The notes beneath the pieces were generated by a model. That model was given only the letters and a program-made list of their open reading frames with translations. It made no database searches and was not told the DNA's origin. Below, piece by piece: positions 1 to 6,213 of a stretch of DNA of 15,990 bases. Source of the stretch: CATOSD01 sp034422735. Lineage in GTDB: Bacteria; Chloroflexota; Dehalococcoidia; Lucifugimonadales; CATOSD01. The stretch's first letter is position 1. Each line of letters opens with the position of its first letter. A program made the translations under genes and the position numbers. Location of the stretch: contig DAOUJL010000030.1 of the NCBI GenBank assembly GCA_034422735.1, positions 1 to 15,990 on the forward strand. Reading direction: 5' to 3'.

Positions 1-6
1 TGACGG

Positions 7-58
7 GCTACCAAGCGGAGTAGCATCCGGGCAGAGGCAGTTGCCAAACTGCCGGGTG
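7..58 (+). other. RNA-like nested stems, identity unknown
   Basis: GCTAC (7-11) pairs with GTAGC (20-24). GGCAGTT (36-42) pairs perfectly with AACTGCC (47-53) around a four-base loop. CATCC (24-28) can pair with GGGTG (54-58), one G-U included, enclosing that hairpin; base 24 is shared with the first stem. Just before a terminator-like hairpin, this could be the 3' end of a small RNA gene or a structured 3' UTR. It does not match any tmRNA, RNase P, SRP or riboswitch core that I can recall. Confidence 0.3.
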
Positions 59-105
59 GGACAAACAAGCTAGAAAATAGTGTCCCGTTTCGTTTCTTTT
101 GTTTT
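58..105 (+). terminator. Probable Rho-independent terminator of an upstream unit
   Basis: GGGACA at 58-63 pairs perfectly with TGTCCC at 81-86. An inner CTA/TAG pair (70-72 with 78-80) sits in the loop. The stem is followed by a T-rich run (87-105) with only scattered other bases. This is the form of an intrinsic terminator reading rightwards. The loop is rather long, so the call is moderate. Confidence 0.5.
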
Positions 106-364
106 ATCTCCTCGGATTTCGTAGCTGGGCGATCTGCGTTTCAGGTTGCGGATGGAACGTTTTTCGGTTGGACGGGAATATATCTGACGGATTGTTGTCA
201 CGGTTGTCACGTTGGTGGCCGGTAATTCGGCGGCCGGTTGTTTGTTATGAAGGGAGCATAGCACGGATGTGCGGAGGGCGTCAATGGCCCTGCCGGGTGA
301 ATTCCCGTTCTCCGCTTCCACGGTGACAAGCTTCGGGGGGAATGGACGAATGTAGGGTTTGTGC

Positions 365-394
365 TTGCGCCAAGTGCCGCTTACATATTATGAT
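365..394 (+). promoter_or_regulatory. Candidate sigma70-type promoter of the RHH gene
   Basis: TTGCGC at 365-370 and TATGAT at 389-394 are separated by 18 bases, 41 bases before the start codon at 435. The -10 box overlaps paired repeats described separately. This is a pattern match only. Confidence 0.5.
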
Positions 395-408
395 AATTAC
401 ACATAATT
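387..408 (+). promoter_or_regulatory. Candidate operator with 10-bp spaced repeats
   Basis: ATAATT occurs at 393-398 and again at 403-408, exactly ten bases apart. ATTATG (387-392) and CATAAT (402-407) form a perfect 6-bp inverted repeat over the same stretch. The repeats overlap or follow the -10 box. Ribbon-helix-helix dimers typically bind short repeats about one helical turn apart, and the next gene encodes such a protein, so autoregulation is a reasonable inference. Confidence 0.35.
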
Positions 409-434
409 CCCGTGGTGTGCTTTAGGAGAAGGAT

Positions 435-917
435 ATGAGCGAGCGAAACAGGTACGAGATCAGGAACGAGGGTGGAGAAGGCGAGTCGCCCAACGACTCA
501 GGGCAGACGGAGGACCTGAAGGGCAAGAGCAAGAAGCTCCTGGACGACCTGGACGACGTAGTCGACGAGGTGAACAAGGTTGTGCGAGAGGCCGTGGGCA
601 GAGGCTCGGAGGCGGTGGGCGTACTGGGCGAGAACGTGAAGCAGACCTGGCAGGAGACCGTACGCGGCGAGCGCCCCGCCAGAACGAGCGTGGTGATGGT
701 GCGCGTCGACACCGAGAGCCTGCAGCGCCTGGACGAGCTGATCGAGGCCGGCCTGTGTTCGAGCCGGTCGGAAGCGGCACATTTCTTGATCACTGCGGGA
801 ATCGACGCCAAGCAGGGCACTTTCGACAAGATCGGCCAGAAGATCGAAGAGATCCGCAAGGCGAAGCGCGAGCTTCGGGAGCTGCTGAGCGAGGATGCGG
901 ACGACCTGCCGGTCTAA
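435..917 (+). CDS. Ribbon-helix-helix (CopG-type) protein with acidic helical N-terminus
   Basis: This 160-residue protein has three visible parts. Residues 1-75 are acidic and then amphipathic and helical, with heptad-like V/L spacing around 35-70. Residues about 84-124 fit a ribbon-helix-helix fold: a beta strand (TSVVMVRVD), a helix (LQRLDELIEAG), a turn (SSRSEA) and a second helix (HFLITAGI). Residues 128-152 form a charged, coiled-coil-like tail. The family dimerises and inserts its strand into the major groove, usually as a repressor, sometimes in toxin-antitoxin pairs. No toxin gene is adjacent. The ATG start is supported by AGGAG at 424-428 with a six-base gap. The promoter repeats upstream suggest it may control itself. 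The long N-terminus is unusual for a minimal CopG protein and may be a protein-interaction segment. DNA targets are unknown. Confidence 0.8.
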   Translation: MSERNRYEIRNEGGEGESPNDSGQTEDLKGKSKKLLDDLDDVVDEVNKVVREAVGRGSEAVGVLGENVKQTWQETVRGERPARTSVVMVRVDTESLQRLDELIEAGLCSSRSEAAHFLITAGIDAKQGTFDKIGQKIEEIRKAKRELRELLSEDADDLPV

Positions 918-977
918 CCGTCGTCATCCCCGCGCGTCGATTCGCGATTCTCGCGGTTTCCGTGCAGTTGTACAGGT

Positions 978-1006
978 TTGCGGCTGCGTTGTCCGTTGTC
1001 TATACT
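978..1006 (+). promoter_or_regulatory. Sigma70-type promoter for the rel-ribosomal run
   Basis: TTGCGG (978-983) and TATACT (1001-1006) are separated by exactly 17 bases. The predicted start of transcription near 1013 leaves a leader of about 50 bases before the rel start codon. It is among the better promoter matches in the window. Confidence 0.6.
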
Positions 1007-1062
1007 AGGCTCCGTACCCAAAGACCCCAAGCCCGATTCGGCGCGACCTGGAGCACTGCAAA

Positions 1063-3219
1063 TTGGAGACTCTGCTAGAGAAGGTTCGGGACTACCTGCC
1101 CGAAGAGAAGATCTCCTTAGTCGAGGACGCCTTCCAGTTCGCCGAGCGCGCGCACTCAGGCCAGTGGCGACGCTCAGGCGAGCCCTTCATCGAGCACCCC
1201 ATACAGACGGCGTCGCTGCTGGCGGACCTGAAGCTTGACGCAAACGCGCTTGCCGCCGCGCTTCTTCACGACGTGGTCGAGGACTGCGACGTGCGCTCCG
1301 AGGAGCTCGAGGACCGGTTCGGTGTCGAAATCGCCAAGCTGGTCGACGGCGTCACCAAGCTCACGCAGGCGGAGCTTCTGTCCGAGGCGCGCAGCCAGAT
1401 ACAGCGTCCCCAGAACAGCGACAGGTTCGCCGAGGCCGCCACTATCCGCAAGATGCTCGTGGCCATGGCGGAGGACATCAGGGTAGTTCTGATCAAGCTC
1501 GCCGACCGCTTGCACAACATGAAGACCCTACGGGCCTTGTCTCCTGAACGCCAGATAGCCATTGCCCAGGAGACGCTCGAGATTTACTCGCCCCTGGCGC
1601 ACCGGTTGGGCATCTGGGAGTTGAAGTGGCAACTGGAGGACCTCTCGTTCCAGTACCTCAACCCGGCCGCCTACCGCGAGCTGTCCGTCCTGCTCAACTC
1701 CAAGCGGGAAGAGCGCGAAAAGTACGTTCAGCGCGTACAGAGCGCGCTCGAGGCCGGGCTTGAAGCAGCGGGCATCGAGGCCGAGGTGACCGGTCGGCCC
1801 AAGCACTTTTACAGCATCCACAAGAAGATCCAGAAATACGCCGAACAGAACAAGACATTTGGCGAGATTTACGACCTGTTCGCCCTGCGCGTGCTGGTGA
1901 ACGAGGTGAAGGACTGCTACTCGGCCCTGGGCGTTGTGCACAGCATGTGGCGGCCCATTCCGGGCCAGTTCGACGATTACATCGCCAACCCCAAAGACAA
2001 CCTGTACCGCGCGCTACACACCACCGTGCTGTGCGAGGACGCCTGCCCGGTAGAGGTGCAGGTGCGCACGCACGAGTTCCACAACGTTGCCGAATACGGC
2101 GTCGCCGCTCACTGGCTCTACAAGGAAGGCTCTCCCTCCGACGTCCAGTTCGAGGAGAAGATGACCTGGCTTCGGCAGTTGCTCGAATGGCATCGGGACG
2201 TGAGCGGCGCCGAAGAGTTCGTCGAGTCGTTCAAGACCGACGTGCTCCAAAACCAGGTGTTCGTCTACACGCCAAAGGGCGACCTCAAGGAGCTTCCCGC
2301 CGGGGCCACGCCGCTCGACTTCGCCTACCGCATTCACACCGACGTGGGCAACCGCTGCATCGGCGGAAAGGTAAACGGCAAACTGGTGCCGCTTCAGTAC
2401 CAGCTCCAGAACGGAGACACGGTCGAGATACTCACCAGCAAGACCATGCGCGGCCCAAGCCTGGACTGGCTGAACTCCAACCTGGGTTACGTCAACACGT
2501 CCTCCGCGCGGGCCAAGGTCCGAAGCTGGTTCAACCGGCAGGAACGCGCCATAAACATCCAGCGGGGCAAAGACATATACCAGAAGCAGGTGCGTCGGCT
2601 CATCGTCGGCACGACGGACGAAGAGGCCGTCAAGCTGATGAAGTTGGACAGCCTGGACGATTTCTTCGCCGAGCTAGGCAACGGGGGCATCACGCCCGCC
2701 CAGGTGGTGGCCAAGCTGTCGGAGAACACCGAGCAGATGGAGAAGCTGCCCCGCATAGGACCGCAGCCCTCCGGTCCCGCCTCCGGCGTGCAGGTGCTGG
2801 GCGTCGGGGACCTGCTCACCAGGATGGCCCGCTGTTGCAGCCCGATCCTGGGCGACGATATAACCGGCTATATCACACGCAGCCGGGGTGTGACAGTACA
2901 TCGCGCCGCCTGCCCGAACGTGGTCTCGGAGTCGGAGACAGAACGTCTCGTGCCGGTCGACTGGGGCCGAAAGCAGACGCTGTACCCAGTCAGGATTCGA
3001 ATACAGGCCTTCGACAGGGTGGGGCTGCTGCGTGACATCACTTCCCTTGTCTCGGAGGAACGTGTTAACATAGCTTCCTGTGTTTCGGAGGAATTCGAAG
3101 ACATCAGCATAATATCCCTCACGGTCTACGTGGAGAGCATCGACCAGTTGAGCCGCCTGTTCGCCAAGCTTGAGGGCGTCAAGGGTGTCATAAGCGTCAC
3201 CAGGACCGCCCAGTCGTGA
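1063..3219 (+). CDS. rel: Bifunctional-type (p)ppGpp synthetase/hydrolase, RelA/SpoT family
   Basis: The protein (718 residues, normal for long RSH enzymes) would make and degrade the alarmone (p)ppGpp in the cytosol. The HD hydrolase domain (about 25-180) keeps H45, HDVVED at 69-74 and the RLHN segment at 149-152. The synthetase domain (about 240-355) keeps GRPKHFYSI, Y315 in the LYRALHT segment and the catalytic-type Glu in EVQVRT (E331). A TGS domain follows (about 397-460). A zinc-finger-like segment (C591, C592, H613, C617) precedes a C-terminal ACT domain (about 640-715). The start is TTG, with GGAG at 1050-1053 and a nine-base gap. At 302-305 the sequence is QFDD, where bifunctional enzymes usually have RxKD and monofunctional RelA has ExDD, so the balance of activities is uncertain. 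rpsT follows 37 bases later. Confidence 0.95.
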   Translation: METLLEKVRDYLPEEKISLVEDAFQFAERAHSGQWRRSGEPFIEHPIQTASLLADLKLDANALAAALLHDVVEDCDVRSEELEDRFGVEIAKLVDGVTKLTQAELLSEARSQIQRPQNSDRFAEAATIRKMLVAMAEDIRVVLIKLADRLHNMKTLRALSPERQIAIAQETLEIYSPLAHRLGIWELKWQLEDLSFQYLNPAAYRELSVLLNSKREEREKYVQRVQSALEAGLEAAGIEAEVTGRPKHFYSIHKKIQKYAEQNKTFGEIYDLFALRVLVNEVKDCYSALGVVHSMWRPIPGQFDDYIANPKDNLYRALHTTVLCEDACPVEVQVRTHEFHNVAEYGVAAHWLYKEGSPSDVQFEEKMTWLRQLLEWHRDVSGAEEFVESFKTDVLQNQVFVYTPKGDLKELPAGATPLDFAYRIHTDVGNRCIGGKVNGKLVPLQYQLQNGDTVEILTSKTMRGPSLDWLNSNLGYVNTSSARAKVRSWFNRQERAINIQRGKDIYQKQVRRLIVGTTDEEAVKLMKLDSLDDFFAELGNGGITPAQVVAKLSENTEQMEKLPRIGPQPSGPASGVQVLGVGDLLTRMARCCSPILGDDITGYITRSRGVTVHRAACPNVVSESETERLVPVDWGRKQTLYPVRIRIQAFDRVGLLRDITSLVSEERVNIASCVSEEFEDISIISLTVYVESIDQLSRLFAKLEGVKGVISVTRTAQS

Positions 3220-3256
3220 CCCACCAAGACACAGAACGCAGGAGGTCGTAGTCAAG

Positions 3257-3544
3257 TTGCCAAGCGAAAAAGCGGCACGAGTGGCGGCGCGTCGGCGCGC
3301 CAGAAACCAGCCCCTGAGGACCAGGGCGCGTACGTTCATTACCAAGGCGCGCAGGCTGATCCCGTCCGGCGACATAGACGCCGCCGAGCGTGCGGTCAAG
3401 GACGCCGTAGTCGCGCTCGACAAGGCTGCCCAGAAGGGCGCCCTGCATCCCAACAACGCATCACGGCGCAAGTCGCGAATAATGAAGCAACTGCAACAGG
3501 CAAAGCAGGCCGAGGCGGATTCCCCGCCCGGTCAGACGGGGTAG
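3257..3544 (+). CDS. rpsT: 30S ribosomal protein S20
   Basis: S20 binds 16S rRNA early in 30S assembly. The 95-residue protein is very basic. It carries the family pattern of a positively charged first helix, the SGDIDAAERAV turn region, an ALDKAAQKGALHPN segment (residues about 54-67) and ASRRKSRIMKQL. A short extra hydrophilic tail (about 84-95) lies past the usual end. The start is TTG with a strong AGGAGGT at 3240-3246 and a ten-base gap. It sits 37 bases after rel and 11 bases before rpsP with no terminator between, so it is probably co-transcribed with both. The linkage places a ribosome-assembly gene directly behind the stringent-response gene. The usual N-terminal MANIKSA-type start is replaced by MPSEKAA. 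Confidence 0.93.
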   Translation: MPSEKAARVAARRRARNQPLRTRARTFITKARRLIPSGDIDAAERAVKDAVVALDKAAQKGALHPNNASRRKSRIMKQLQQAKQAEADSPPGQTG

Positions 3545-3555
3545 AGCGGCCAGAG

Positions 3556-3813
3556 ATGCTGAGAATCAGACTGAGAAGAGTAGGCGCGCGAGACCAGGCC
3601 AGCTACCGCATCGTGGTGGCGGACTCCAGGGCGGCGCGCGACGGCAGATTCGTAGAACAGGTGGGGCACTACAATCCCCGGACGGACCCGCCAACGGTGG
3701 TTGTCGACGAGGACAGGACCCTCAAGTGGCTGAGGGAGGGCGCACAACCCTCCGACGCCGTGAAGAGGGTGCTCCGCGGCCTGGGTACGCTCGACAGGGT
3801 TAAGGTCGAATGA
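3556..3813 (+). CDS. rpsP: 30S ribosomal protein S16
   Basis: S16 is a small assembly protein of the 30S body. The 85-residue protein shows the family pattern from the first residue: MLRIRLRRVGARDQASYRIVVADSR in outline (residues 1-25), then the GRFVEQVGHYNP segment (30-41), and a C-terminal half with the WLREGAQPSDAV helix (58-69). Length is typical. The start is ATG, with only a weak AGAG-type ribosome site, consistent with translational coupling to rpsT 11 bases upstream. Its stop codon overlaps the khpA start (ATGA at 3810-3813). The order rpsP, khpA, rimM is the conserved bacterial cluster. Confidence 0.95.
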   Translation: MLRIRLRRVGARDQASYRIVVADSRAARDGRFVEQVGHYNPRTDPPTVVVDEDRTLKWLREGAQPSDAVKRVLRGLGTLDRVKVE

Positions 3814-4037
3814 AAGAACTGGTCGAGTTCATCGCCAGGTCCATCGCGTCACAGCCCGACGACGTGAAGGTCACAGAGGAGATCTCGAACGGCCGGGTCA
3901 TCCTGCGGCTCGAGGTCGCGCCCGAAGACAAGGGCAAGGTGATCGGCAGGCAGGGCAAGGTGGCCCAATCGATGCGGGCGCTGCTGAGAGTGGCGGCGGT
4001 CAAGCAGGGCACCCGCGCGATTCTAGAGATTGTCTAG
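3810..4037 (+). CDS. khpA: KH-domain RNA-binding protein KhpA
   Basis: This 75-residue protein is a single KH domain. The GxxG loop that contacts RNA is GRQG at 46-49, in the KVIGRQGKVAQSMR helix-turn-helix region. The preceding strands (VILRLEVAPEDKG) and the closing TRAILEIV strand complete the fold. KhpA proteins bind RNA, often with KhpB, and influence ribosome assembly, cell division or sRNA use in different bacteria. The ATG overlaps the rpsP stop by four bases, the usual sign of translational coupling. The 3' end overlaps the longest possible rimM frame by eight bases. Confidence 0.93.
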   Translation: MKELVEFIARSIASQPDDVKVTEEISNGRVILRLEVAPEDKGKVIGRQGKVAQSMRALLRVAAVKQGTRAILEIV

Positions 4038-4617
4038 TCCTCGCGACGAGCTTTCAACCCCATCAGTCTCTCCCTCTCCGACCCGGCCGGAGCCGGTCCA
4101 CCCACAGACCGCGCCTTCCTCCGATGAGGAGGACGTCGTGGTGGGCATCATCAAGGGAGCGTGGGGTATCCAGGGCGACCTGCGCGTCGCGAGCCTGACC
4201 GACAACTCCGAACGCTTCGCCGCCAACAGCCGCCTTTATCTGGAAGGCCGTGCCGTACGGGTTCGCAGATCGCGGGAAGTCAAAGGGGGTATAGTGCTGA
4301 AGCTGGACTCGGTCCACGACCGCACCACCGCCGAGCAGCTCAGGGGAAAGAGCCTCAGCGTGCCTTCCCGGGACGTTCCGCCTCTTCCCGAGGGAACCTA
4401 CTACCACTACCAACTCATCGGCCTCGACGTTTACACGTGTGAGGGAGAACGCCTGGGCACTGTTCGGGAGATCCTCACGACGGGCGCGAACGACGTGTAC
4501 GTGGTCAAACGCCCCGGAGCCAGGGATTTACTGATCCCGGCACTGAAGCACGTCGTGGTGGGCGTCGATCTCGCCGCCGGAAGGATGGCGGTTCGACTGC
4601 CTGAGGGCCTGGAGTAA
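4030..4617 (+). CDS. rimM: 16S rRNA processing / 30S maturation factor RimM
   Basis: RimM helps mature the 30S head and binds S19. The N-terminal RimM domain begins at VVVGIIKGAWGIQGDLRV (residues about 37-54 from the longest start). The C-terminal PRC barrel follows from YYHYQLIGLDVY to DLLIPALKHVVVGVDL (about 124-183). The start is uncertain. The longest frame uses TTG at 4030 inside khpA and adds about 36 Ser/Pro/acidic residues with no conserved look and no good ribosome site. GTG codons at 4138 and 4141 lie just after GAGGAGG (4126-4132) and would begin right at the domain. That short form would give a minimal RimM. The usual next gene, trmD, is absent; hup on the other strand follows. 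Confidence 0.88.
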   Translation: MSSPRDELSTPSVSPSPTRPEPVHPQTAPSSDEEDVVVGIIKGAWGIQGDLRVASLTDNSERFAANSRLYLEGRAVRVRRSREVKGGIVLKLDSVHDRTTAEQLRGKSLSVPSRDVPPLPEGTYYHYQLIGLDVYTCEGERLGTVREILTTGANDVYVVKRPGARDLLIPALKHVVVGVDLAAGRMAVRLPEGLE

Positions 4618-4682
4618 GAGACTCCCGCGCCGACCGAGGCCGTTGCCCCGGGTCAGCAGGGAATCGGAGGCTAGGGAGTCTC
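4618..4682. terminator. Inverted repeat between convergent rimM and hup
   Basis: GAGACTCCC (4618-4626), immediately after the rimM stop, and GGGAGTCTC (4674-4682) are a perfect 9-bp inverted repeat. They enclose 47 bases with further GC pairing potential. The position between two converging genes fits a bidirectional transcription end. There is no T-run on either side, so a Rho-independent terminator is not proven; it may instead be a 3' RNA structure that protects the messages. Confidence 0.4.
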
Positions 4683-4713
4683 GGCGAGATCTCCCCGGCC
4701 TCCATGCCGCGAG

Positions 4714-5007
4714 CTAGTTCTTGGCGCTCTTGCTCAACTCGGCCCCGGGCGTGAACCCGACCCGCTTGTGAGCCGGCACCGTTATCAGGTCCGTGGAGCC
4801 GTTGGAGCGGATCGGGCGAACCCTCCGCGCCTTGACGTCGCGCACCTCGAACGAGCCGAAGCCGGTGAGCACCACGCGGTCCCCGGAGGAGAGGGCGCTC
4901 TGGATGGAGCCGAGCACCGCATTAAGCGCGGCCTCCCCCTCAGACCTGCTCCCTTTGAGCTCACTGGCGATCTTCTCGCTGATATCCTGCTTCCTTAGCG
5001 TTGCCAT
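4714..5007 (-). CDS. hup: HU-family nucleoid DNA-binding protein
   Basis: HU dimers bend and wrap DNA in the nucleoid. The 97-residue protein has the N-terminal helical body (TLRKQDISEKIASEL, with the SEGEAALNAVLGSIQSAL helix) and the family hallmark GFGSFEVR at 49-56. The DNA-clasping beta arm (about 60-79) differs from the common RNPxTGE form: it reads as VRPIRSNGSTDL and is about three residues longer, with proline at 65. The VPAHKRVGFTPG stretch after the arm matches the family. The ATG start has GGGAGGT (5016-5022 on the complement) eight bases away. It is convergent with rimM and divergent from yebC, so it is a single-gene unit. Confidence 0.93.
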   Translation of the reverse strand: MATLRKQDISEKIASELKGSRSEGEAALNAVLGSIQSALSSGDRVVLTGFGSFEVRDVKARRVRPIRSNGSTDLITVPAHKRVGFTPGAELSKSAKN

Positions 5008-5163
5008 GTCGTGTTACCTCCCTTTCTGCTGGCTCGCGCTGTTTCGACTTGGGCGGACTCTTCCGCTAGTATTATCTTTACGGCCAATCCAAAGGTGTTG
5101 TCTAGGTATTTTGCGATACTCTTTCTGAGAACTTTCTAAAGGCTAACCTTGCGATCCCCTCCA

Positions 5164-5188
5164 AAAGTGGCCGCAGGTGGCCACCTTT
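5164..5188. repeat. GTGGCC repeats and 12-bp palindrome
   Basis: GTGGCC occurs at 5167-5172 and 5177-5182, ten bases apart. AGGTGGCCACCT at 5175-5186 is a perfect 12-bp palindrome. AAAGTGGCC (5164-5172) and GGCCACCTTT (5179-5188) also pair with one bulged base. In the gap between divergent hup and yebC, this could be a regulator site for either gene. Confidence 0.35.
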
Positions 5189-5279
5189 CCGGCGATGTTT
5201 CGCCCCCTCGGACTTGCCGATCCGGTGCCTTTCCGGGATGATATTCCTCCCACATTCGGTCCACTTTCGGGTTCCGCTT

Positions 5280-5308
5280 TTGACCGAAGTGTGCCCTCAT
5301 GCTAGAAT
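5280..5308 (+). promoter_or_regulatory. Near-consensus sigma70 promoter of yebC-ruv
   Basis: TTGACC (5280-5285) and TAGAAT (5303-5308) are separated by 17 bases. Transcription would start near 5315, leaving about 80 bases of leader before the yebC start codon at 5395. This is the best promoter match in the window. Confidence 0.7.
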
Positions 5309-5394
5309 CTGCGCCAGCGGAGGCGGCGTGTCATACTCCACGTGGCGGCCGCGGTGTACGCAGACATTCACGACATTTCTCGGGAGGGACCGAC

Positions 5395-6153
5395 ATGTCG
5401 GGACATTCCAAATGGTCCACAATCAAGCATGGCAAAGCCATAACCGACGCCCGCAGGGGCAAGCTGTTCACCAAGCTGACAAGGGAGATTATCACTGCCG
5501 CGCGGCAGGGCGGCGGCAACGCCGATATGAACATCCGGCTGCGAATGGCCGTCCAGCGCGCACGGGACAGCAACATGCCCATGGACAACATCGACAGGGC
5601 TATCAAGCGCGCGACGGGCGAAGGCGGCGAGCAAGACCAGATGGTGGAGGTCGTCTACGAGGGCTACGGCCCGGGCGGAGCCGCCATCCTGCTGGAGACT
5701 ATCACCGATAATCGCAACCGCACCGTGTCGGACATCCGCTCCACCTTCACCAAGGCGGGCGGCAACCTTGCGCAGACGGGAGCCGTGGCCTGGCAGTTTT
5801 CGCAGAAGGGCATAGTTGTGGTTGAGGCCAACAAGGACCAGGCCGAGGAGCTCGCCTTGCTGGCCATCGACGCGGGCGCCGATGACTTCGAGACTTACGA
5901 CACCAGCCTGCACGTCTACTCGGAACCGTCCGACCTCGACGACATTCGCCACACGCTCGCCGAGAACGAGGCCAACATCACATCTTCCGAGATTGCCATG
6001 CTGCCCACCAACGCCATCCCCCTCGACGACAAGGTGGCGCTGCAGACTCTCCGGCTGCTAGACCGGCTGGAGGAGTTGGACGACGTCCAGCGCGTGTTTT
6101 CGAACGCCGACTTTTCGGACGAAGTGCTCGAAGAGTACCGTGGGGAGTCATGA
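5395..6153 (+). CDS. yebC: YebC/PmpR family protein (TACO1-like)
   Basis: The 252-residue protein carries the family start MSGHSKWSTIKHGK and the following ARRGKLFTKLTREI segment (residues about 20-33). It also has the NMPMDNIDRAIKRATG region (about 60-75) and the YEGYGPGG motif (about 86-93). Members act as DNA-binding regulators or as translation factors that help ribosomes through difficult stretches such as polyproline; which applies here cannot be told. The start at 5395 is chosen because of GGGAGGG (5382-5388) and because the family begins exactly there; a longer frame from 5299 would start in the promoter. The neighbouring ruvC and ruvA follow a very common order. The sequence extends normally to the end of the third domain. 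Confidence 0.95.
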   Translation: MSGHSKWSTIKHGKAITDARRGKLFTKLTREIITAARQGGGNADMNIRLRMAVQRARDSNMPMDNIDRAIKRATGEGGEQDQMVEVVYEGYGPGGAAILLETITDNRNRTVSDIRSTFTKAGGNLAQTGAVAWQFSQKGIVVVEANKDQAEELALLAIDAGADDFETYDTSLHVYSEPSDLDDIRHTLAENEANITSSEIAMLPTNAIPLDDKVALQTLRLLDRLEELDDVQRVFSNADFSDEVLEEYRGES

Positions 6154-6213
6154 CGATCCGGTCCGGCTCAAGCGGCATCTCACCGCCAGAGCGTTCGACT
6201 TCCGCGTAGCGTT

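Larger units (their letters stand above)
1..434. other. Non-coding leader region with structured repeats
   Basis: No convincing gene lies in these bases; the open frames on either strand have no recognisable protein character. The left edge (about 7-86) holds several inverted repeats and a T-rich tract and probably ends a transcript from outside the window. A frame entering from the left stops at 21-23 and could be the last few codons of an upstream gene, but six codons cannot be identified. A perfect 9-bp tandem duplication, GTTGTCACG twice, lies at 194-211. The right end carries the promoter of the next gene. The stretch is visibly richer in A and T than the coding DNA after it. Confidence 0.6.
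5008..5394. other. Divergent hup-yebC regulatory gap
   Basis: This 387-base gap holds no gene. The left part carries hup's leader on the minus strand, with an AT-rich stretch around 5069-5080 that could hold its -10 box, although I cannot pair it with a good -35. A repeat element lies at 5164-5188 and the yebC promoter at 5280-5308. An ATG at 5299 is in frame with yebC but overlaps the promoter's -10 box, so it is not a likely start. Confidence 0.6.

Noticed and set aside
70..321. An 83-residue minus-strand frame in the left gap
   Set aside because: No domain, no ribosome site, and it overlaps the terminator-like and repeat structures.
435..917. RHH gene as the antitoxin of a toxin-antitoxin pair
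   Set aside because: No small toxin-like gene is adjacent; the next gene is rel, 145 bases away with its own promoter.
1947..3035. A 362-residue plus-strand frame inside rel
   Set aside because: It is out of frame with a complete Rel protein and is Arg/Gly/Pro/His rich, typical of a shifted reading frame.
2674..3471. A 265-residue minus-strand frame across the end of rel and rpsT
   Set aside because: It covers two well-supported plus-strand genes and shows no domain.
5299..5394. Upstream in-frame ATG extending yebC by 32 residues
   Set aside because: The ATG overlaps the TTGACC/TAGAAT promoter and would not be in the transcript. The family N-terminus and a strong ribosome site fix the start at 5395.
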